NCBI GenBank assembly: GCA_023428645.1 | Contig: JAEYXD010000083.1 | Location: 1 to 34,514, forward strand | Length of the DNA: 34,514 nucleotides | Source of the DNA: Pseudomonadota bacterium | GTDB taxonomy: Bacteria; Pseudomonadota; Gammaproteobacteria; Steroidobacterales; Steroidobacteraceae | Direction: 5' to 3' | In this document: piece after piece, positions 30,075 to 34,514 of the stretch | Layout of the letters: each line of letters begins with the position of its first letter | Numbering within the stretch: the stretch's first letter is position 1 | The notes under the pieces: generated by a model | What the model saw: only the letters and a program-made list of their open reading frames with translations | What the model was told of the DNA's origin: nothing | Databases searched by the model: none | Translations under genes and position numbers: made by a program

Positions 30075-30997
30075 TCGCGAAGGCGCGGACTTGGCGGATG
30101 AGACGAGCCGCTCGAAACGACCTTGCAGAGCTCGGCGCCGAAGAACAGCACCTGGCTGATGATCTTCATCCACAGCATGCCGATCAGGATCGCGCCGAGC
30201 GCCCCGTAGGTCGTCACGCTCGTGGCGAAGCGGACGAAGTAGAGCGCGAGGATCTCGGCGCCGACCAGCCAGGCGATGGAACACAAGAGCGTCGCGGCGA
30301 GGACATCACGCCAGCGCAGCCTGACCGGCGGCAGGAACTTGAACAACAGCGCGAAGGTGATCGGGACGAACATGAATCCGGTCGACAGCGCGAGCGCCCA
30401 ATCGATGGCATCGCCGAGCAGCGGCACGCCGCCGAACAAACCGCCGACCCAGTGAACCGCCGCGATGAGCACGAGCATCGCGAGCAGCAAAGGCCCACCG
30501 GCGAGCACCATCGCGAACGCGATCGCCTTCTCCAGCATCGTGTCGAGCACGGCCGCCCGCATGGTGCCGGACGCGAGCGGCGGCGCCTGCTTCCAGATTG
30601 CGCGAAACGTGATCCGCAGGTGGCCGAACAGGAGCGACGCCGTCAGCAACAGGCCGATGAGGCTGACGAGCGTGGCGAGCGCCGATTCTCGCTCGAGCCG
30701 CGCGAGCAGTTCACTGATGGTGCTCGCCAGGGGCGCGCCGAAGCCCGTCTCCACGGCGTCGAGCATGCGTCGCGCCACCTCCGCCCCAAGATCCGAGAAC
30801 CGCAGCATCAAGCCGAGCGCCGCCAGCGCCAGCAGGACGAGGGGGACGAGCGAGATGAGCGCGTAGTACACCATCGCGGTCGCAAAGTAGCGCGCGTAGT
30901 CCTGCTCGTACTCGTTCCAGGCGACGCGCAGCAGGCCGCCCAGCGCACGCAGGCGTGAGGCGCTCTCGAGAAATGGCCGCATCGGCTGGTGGATCAC
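29891..30997 (-). CDS. YihY/BrkB-family membrane protein with abnormal C-terminal tail
   Basis: 368 residues. The core (residues 20-295) has six membrane segments with YARYFATAMVYYALISLVPL, SLIGLLLTASLLFGHLRITF, LPPVRLRWRDVLAATLLCSI, and GALGAILIGMLWMKIISQVL ending in FFGAELCKVV, all typical of BrkB/YihY. The function of the family is uncertain (it was once misassigned as RNase BN). After the core, about 70 Ser/Arg-rich residues run antisense into the 3' end of the MFS gene (184-bp overlap), which suggests loss of the original stop. GTG at 30997 lies 8 nt after the asparaginase stop; ATG at 30982 is an alternative. Confidence 0.85.
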   Translation of the reverse strand: MIHQPMRPFLESASRLRALGGLLRVAWNEYEQDYARYFATAMVYYALISLVPLVLLALAALGLMLRFSDLGAEVARRMLDAVETGFGAPLASTISELLARLERESALATLVSLIGLLLTASLLFGHLRITFRAIWKQAPPLASGTMRAAVLDTMLEKAIAFAMVLAGGPLLLAMLVLIAAVHWVGGLFGGVPLLGDAIDWALALSTGFMFVPITFALLFKFLPPVRLRWRDVLAATLLCSIAWLVGAEILALYFVRFATSVTTYGALGAILIGMLWMKIISQVLFFGAELCKVVSSGSSHPPSPRLRDQPGNDGPDKGWSRRRSESSERPPREFVRRSSSCMRAQGITASSARAASAKNDVLSARSRA

Positions 30998-31005
30998 CGT
31001 CGTTC

Positions 31006-31989
31006 TCAGTAACGGTAGAACGCCTCCTGCACGGCTGCGCGATCCATACCCTGCGCAAGGCAGAGCTGCAGCAGCACGCGACTCTTCTGCGGATTGAGCT
31101 GGTCCGCTGCCACTAATCCCAGCGCGTCATCCTGCATCTCGATGTTGCGGATGACGTCACCGCTGCCGACTCGCGTGCTGCGCACGACGACGGTTCCCGC
31201 CCTCGCGGCTGCGGCAAGAGCGTCCGCGGCGTCGGACGACACGTTGCCGTTGCCGGTTCCGGCAATCACGATGCCGCGCGCGCCCGCGGCGCTCGCGCGC
31301 ACGAGATCGGCCGCCATGCCCGAATGCGCGTAGAGAACGTCCACCCGCGGCAAGCTCGCGAGCCGCGACACCGCGAACTCCGCCGCGGCCGTATGCGCCC
31401 GGACCGGGCGGCGGAAGTAGCGCAGGCAACCGAAGTTCGCCGTGCCGAGGAGCCCGGCCGACGGCGAGGTGAACGCGTGCACATCCGTCGTGTGTGCCTT
31501 CGTCGCATCGCGCGCGCTGTGAATGTCATCGTTGATGACGAGCATCACCCCGCGGCCGCGCGCATCCGGATCGGCGGCGACGGCGACCGCGTTGTATAGA
31601 TTCAGCGGACCGTCGGCGCTCAGCGAAGTCGCCGGGCGCATCGCGCCCGTGAGCACGACCGGACGATGGCTCTGCACGGTCAAGTGCAGGAAATATCCCG
31701 TCTCCTCCGCGGTATCCGTGCCGTGCGTAACGACGACGCCATCCGCTGCATCGGCGTCGAACAGCGCGTTGACTCGTTGTGCGAGCTGTAGCCAGACCGC
31801 GTCACCGATGTCCTGGCTGCTGTGCTGCGAGAACTGCTCCGCCGTGATGTTCGCGACGGAGCGCAGGCCCGCCACGCTCTCGATCAGCGAGTCGATGCTC
31901 ACCTCGCTGGGCCGATAACTCGCAGCCGCGCTCGATTCCGCCGCGCCTGCGATCGTTCCCCCGGTCGCCAGAATGTGGACTCTCGACAT
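31006..31989 (-). CDS. L-asparaginase
   Basis: 327 residues from the ATG at 31989. The first active-site motif is ILATGGTIAG (residues 6-15) and the second VVTHGTDTAEETGYFLHLT with the catalytic Thr-Asp pair. TGAMRPATSLSADGPLNL and NDDIHSARDATKAHTTDVHA (with Lys) complete the site. It hydrolyses asparagine to aspartate and ammonia. No signal peptide is present from this start, and the upstream in-frame extension is not a leader, so it is probably cytoplasmic even though the sequence resembles the type II group. It is followed closely by the BrkB gene (operon). An 18-bp palindrome (site C) lies 80 nt upstream. Confidence 0.93.
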   Translation of the reverse strand: MSRVHILATGGTIAGAAESSAAASYRPSEVSIDSLIESVAGLRSVANITAEQFSQHSSQDIGDAVWLQLAQRVNALFDADAADGVVVTHGTDTAEETGYFLHLTVQSHRPVVLTGAMRPATSLSADGPLNLYNAVAVAADPDARGRGVMLVINDDIHSARDATKAHTTDVHAFTSPSAGLLGTANFGCLRYFRRPVRAHTAAAEFAVSRLASLPRVDVLYAHSGMAADLVRASAAGARGIVIAGTGNGNVSSDAADALAAAARAGTVVVRSTRVGSGDVIRNIEMQDDALGLVAADQLNPQKSRVLLQLCLAQGMDRAAVQEAFYRY

Positions 31990-32060
31990 GTTGCGTACCG
32001 CTCGCCCGACCGTAATGCCAATCGTTCGCGCAAGCTCACCCTCGAAGCATCGCAGCAGCA

Positions 32061-32078
32061 ATTAGCCCCTGGTCCAAT
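32061..32078. promoter_or_regulatory. Palindrome family, site C (upstream of asparaginase)
   Basis: ATTAGCCCC-TGGTCCAAT, with one well-conserved half (TGGTCCAAT). The centre is 80 nt from the asparaginase ATG and 98 nt from the divergent DUF481 ATG, so it could serve either gene. Confidence 0.5.
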
Positions 32079-32167
32079 GAAGTTCGCCCGGCGAGGTCCC
32101 CTAGGCTGCGCCGGCCGCTTGCCCGCATCGGCGCGGAGGGCGAGCGCGACACGGGAACGAGTTCGAC

Positions 32168-33187
32168 ATGGGACCGCAAACGCTCGCTCGCAGGCTGATG
32201 CTGCTGTGCCTTCTCGCCGCGGGCACCGCGGCGCGCGCCGATGATGTCGTCGTGCTCGCAAGCGGCAGCCGTATCGTCGGCGCGATCAGGCAGCTCGAGC
32301 GCGGCGAGCTGCTCTTCTCCGTCGCTGGCGCGGGCAGAGTCGAGATCAACTGGCGCAACGTGGAGTCACTGCAGAGTGACCGGCGCCTGGACATCGGCAC
32401 GCTCGGCGGCGAGCGCCTGAGCGGCGCGGTGGCTGCGCCGTCCGCGGGCAAACTTACCGTCGCGACCGACACGGGTCCGCGAACGATCGATCTCAGTGAT
32501 GTGAGCCGTATCCATCCGATCGAGGCCACGTTCCTCGAGCGCACGAGCGGCAGCATCGATCTCGGGCTCGAGTTCCTCACCGCCAACCATGAGACGGACT
32601 GGACGTTGAATGCCGAGTTGTCCCACCGCACTCAGAACTATCTGACCAATGTCGCGATCGATTCCCTGCTGCGACATGCGAGCGACGAGACGCTGCAGCG
32701 GCGCAACCGCCTCGATATCGACACACGCCGCTTCCTCGACGGCCGCTGGTTCGCGCTGGGCCTGTTCGTCGCCGAGGAGGATCGGGAGCTGGACCTGGAT
32801 CTGCGTCTCGTGGCCGGCGCCGCGTTCGGGCGGACGCTGCTGGAATCCTCACGCATGGTGTTCTCGCTCTACGGCGGTCTGGACGTTGCGCACGAGGAAT
32901 ACAGAGGCGTTTCGGATGCGGACCAGAACGTTTTCGAAGTCCTGGGAGCGATCGAATGGGACTGGTTCGAGATCGGCGCGGACCTGCAGTTTCTGCTCGA
33001 CACGCGGATCTATGTCGCTCCCGACGATGGCCGCGTGCGGTTCGACTTGCAAGGGAGCCTGCGCCACGACATCACCGCGAATTACTACCTGAGCCTGAAC
33101 GTCTACGAGAGCTACAACAGCGATCCGCCGGGCGATCTCACGAAGAGCGACCTCGGCGTGTCGTTGACGTTCGGTCGCAGCTTTTGA
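32168..33187 (+). CDS. DUF481 outer-membrane-type protein
   Basis: 339 residues with a signal peptide (LARRLMLLCLLAAGTAARAD, cleavage after ARA). The N-terminal part (DVVVLASGSRIVGAIRQLER, WRNVESLQSD) is a small strand-rich domain. From about 135 on, alternating amphipathic strands (SIDLGLEFLTANHETDWTLN, LELDLDLRLVAG-like, ANYYLSLNVYESYNSDPPGD) end in SDLGVSLTFGRSF with a terminal Phe, the outer-membrane beta-barrel signature. The function of the DUF481 family is unknown. Transcribed divergently from the asparaginase operon. Confidence 0.88.
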   Translation: MGPQTLARRLMLLCLLAAGTAARADDVVVLASGSRIVGAIRQLERGELLFSVAGAGRVEINWRNVESLQSDRRLDIGTLGGERLSGAVAAPSAGKLTVATDTGPRTIDLSDVSRIHPIEATFLERTSGSIDLGLEFLTANHETDWTLNAELSHRTQNYLTNVAIDSLLRHASDETLQRRNRLDIDTRRFLDGRWFALGLFVAEEDRELDLDLRLVAGAAFGRTLLESSRMVFSLYGGLDVAHEEYRGVSDADQNVFEVLGAIEWDWFEIGADLQFLLDTRIYVAPDDGRVRFDLQGSLRHDITANYYLSLNVYESYNSDPPGDLTKSDLGVSLTFGRSF

Positions 33188-33337
33188 TCACGGGGAAGCT
33201 GCAGGCCGGCCGGAACTTGTGCCACGATGCCCGAGTATTGGCGGAAGGCCGCTTCGCCGCCGCTATTGCAACCAGGGCCGCTTTTGCTCGCCACTCGCAA
33301 ATCGAATGACCAAGCCTCGGACGGAGCGCCAGCCCGG

Positions 33338-34514
33338 ATGCTCTCCGCCAAGGGCGTTTCCGCATGGCTCGCGCTGGTGTCGCTCGGCTATGCGCTGCTC
33401 GTCAGCTGGCTCGACCCTGCGTTGCCGTGGCCCATCACGTTCGCGAGCAGGGAACCATGGACGCTCGTGTTCCTGAATTTGGTCCCCGTGCTGATCCTGC
33501 ATGCGGCGCTGCTGGCATGGACACGCCGGCTCTTGATGTCCTGCTGGATCACCGTGCTCGCGCTCGGCGCGTTGTATTTCATCAATCAGCTGAAGCTGCA
33601 GGAACTTGCCACACCGCTGCTGCCGGACGACTTTCACTTCCTGAAGACGATCGGCGTGAGCTACGCCTTCTTCAGTCAGTATCTCGCCTCGTCCCGGCTG
33701 CAGCTCATCTTCGCCGTCGCCGCGCTCGGCGTGACGCTGCTGCTGTGCCGGGAACGACCCGTGCACGCACTACAGGGGCTGCCGCGCGTCGGCATCGCGA
33801 TCTGCACGGTTCTGCTGTGGATCTCGCTCGTGCAGGGCAGCTCGCCGTGGAACTCCTTCTATGTTCCCGGCCGGCTGCAGTTCGAGCCGTGGGCGCCGCG
33901 AGACAGCGCCGCGCGCGCCGGCCTCATCGCGAACCTGCTGCTGCTTCACTGGGAATTGCGCACCGATCCGCACGCGAAGCTGGACGTGCCGGCGTCGCGG
34001 CAGCTACTGCGCGAGTTGAACCTGCACGCCGTGTCGCCGGCGCGCGATCCGCGCTCGCCGCTGCCCGACATCATCATCGTGCAAAGCGAATCTCTGTTCG
34101 ACGTGCGACGCATGAAGGGTATCGATGCCGCCATCATGCCGGCGCTGGACGCGGCCGCGCAGCGCGGCTGGTCGGGAGATCTGTACGTGCCGACGTTCGG
34201 CGGCGGCACGATCAGGACCGAGTTCGAAGTACTCACCGCGCTGCCATTGGCCGCGTTTCCGCAGGTGCGCTATCCGTACCTGCAGCTCACTCGCGGCAAG
34301 ATTCCGAGCATCGTGCACGAGCTGCGGCAAAACGGCTACGAGACGCTCGCGATTCATCCGAACGGCGGCGCATTCTGGAATCGCAATCGCGCGTTCCGCG
34401 CGCTGGGCTTCGACAGGTTCCTCGATGGGGACGCGTTCATCGACGCGCCGCGTTTCGGTTGGTACGTGAGCGATGCCGCGCTCGTCGATCGCATCATGGC
34501 CGAACTCCGCGAGG
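33338..34514 (+). CDS. LTA-synthase/OpgB-like sulfatase-fold transferase, 3'-truncated by the window
   Basis: The frame runs from the ATG at 33338 to the end of the window without a stop (at least 392 residues). Five membrane segments come first (AWLALVSLGYALLVSWL, LVFLNLVPVLILHAALLAW, CWITVLALGALYFINQL, QLIFAVAALGVTLLLC, VGIAICTVLLWISLVQG). The periplasmic alkaline-phosphatase-fold domain starts at DIIIVQSESLFDV (metal-ligand Glu) with the nucleophile region FGGGTIRTEFEVLTALPL, then PYLQLTRGKIPSIVHELRQN and IHPNGGAFWNRN. Such enzymes transfer phosphoglycerol or phosphoethanolamine to envelope glycans. Metal-binding motifs expected near the C-terminus lie outside the window. The start is uncertain (GGAG is about 12 nt away). 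Confidence 0.88.
   Translation, partial: MLSAKGVSAWLALVSLGYALLVSWLDPALPWPITFASREPWTLVFLNLVPVLILHAALLAWTRRLLMSCWITVLALGALYFINQLKLQELATPLLPDDFHFLKTIGVSYAFFSQYLASSRLQLIFAVAALGVTLLLCRERPVHALQGLPRVGIAICTVLLWISLVQGSSPWNSFYVPGRLQFEPWAPRDSAARAGLIANLLLLHWELRTDPHAKLDVPASRQLLRELNLHAVSPARDPRSPLPDIIIVQSESLFDVRRMKGIDAAIMPALDAAAQRGWSGDLYVPTFGGGTIRTEFEVLTALPLAAFPQVRYPYLQLTRGKIPSIVHELRQNGYETLAIHPNGGAFWNRNRAFRALGFDRFLDGDAFIDAPRFGWYVSDAALVDRIMAELRE

Noticed and set aside
1..34514. tRNA or rRNA genes
   Set aside because: No cloverleaf with CCA-type end or rRNA-like conserved segment was noticed in the gaps; a tRNAscan or Infernal run would settle this.

Overview
The window is high-GC DNA from a free-living Gram-negative bacterium, most likely a beta- or gammaproteobacterium. 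The grounds are a TonB-type energy transducer, a Tat-exported molybdenum hydroxylase, a CueR/CopA copper operon, AbgT, BrkB and DUF481 envelope proteins, a DUF934-linked sulfite/nitrite reductase and REP-like GC palindromes. I cannot name a genus from sequence alone.

Region 1 (1-4000) is an accessory, partly decayed segment. It holds a small conserved protein, a remnant of an XRE-type repressor broken by two frame changes, a frameshifted zinc-ribbon-like gene, and a complete IS3-family element (980-2166) with 39-bp imperfect terminal repeats, an A6G slippery site and a 4-bp target duplication. After it come a secreted hypothetical protein whose start codon overlaps the IS target site, an antitoxin-like protein without a visible toxin, a cupin and an OsmC-like protein with a damaged 5' end. 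Region 2 (4000-6300) holds an AraC-type regulator, a lipoprotein and an isochorismatase-fold hydrolase that has Ser at the nucleophile position.

Region 3 (6300-11600, minus strand) is metabolic: an SDR dehydrogenase, a repeat-rich spacer, DUF934 plus a sirohaem sulfite/nitrite reductase, and a TesB thioesterase translationally coupled to a thioredoxin-reductase-like ferredoxin-NADP reductase. Region 4 (11600-15750, plus strand) is a two-subunit isoquinoline-oxidoreductase-type molybdenum hydroxylase with a strong terminator, then a TonB-like protein. Region 5 (15860-20300) has a periplasmic double-BON protein, a PRPP-synthetase paralogue, and a cueR-copA operon with a textbook MerR-family promoter (19-bp spacer).

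Region 6 (20350-32080) has a frameshifted PQQ-type sugar dehydrogenase, an orphan FixJ-type response regulator, a membrane BON protein, an abgT-pepA-DUF4105 operon, an MFS exporter and a BrkB-asparaginase operon. The intergenic gaps of this region contain four copies of one 18-bp palindrome, consensus ATTrGnCCy-TGGtCCAAy. Three lie 80-85 nt upstream of possible start codons and one lies upstream of the response regulator. I think this is an undescribed local regulon and the most interesting signal here. Region 7 (32100-34514) has a DUF481 outer-membrane-type protein and the first part of an LTA-synthase/OpgB-type sulfatase-fold enzyme that runs off the window.

Several genes (XRE remnant, zinc-ribbon gene, OsmC, sugar dehydrogenase) are broken by single indels. 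Real decay and assembly error cannot be separated from sequence alone.
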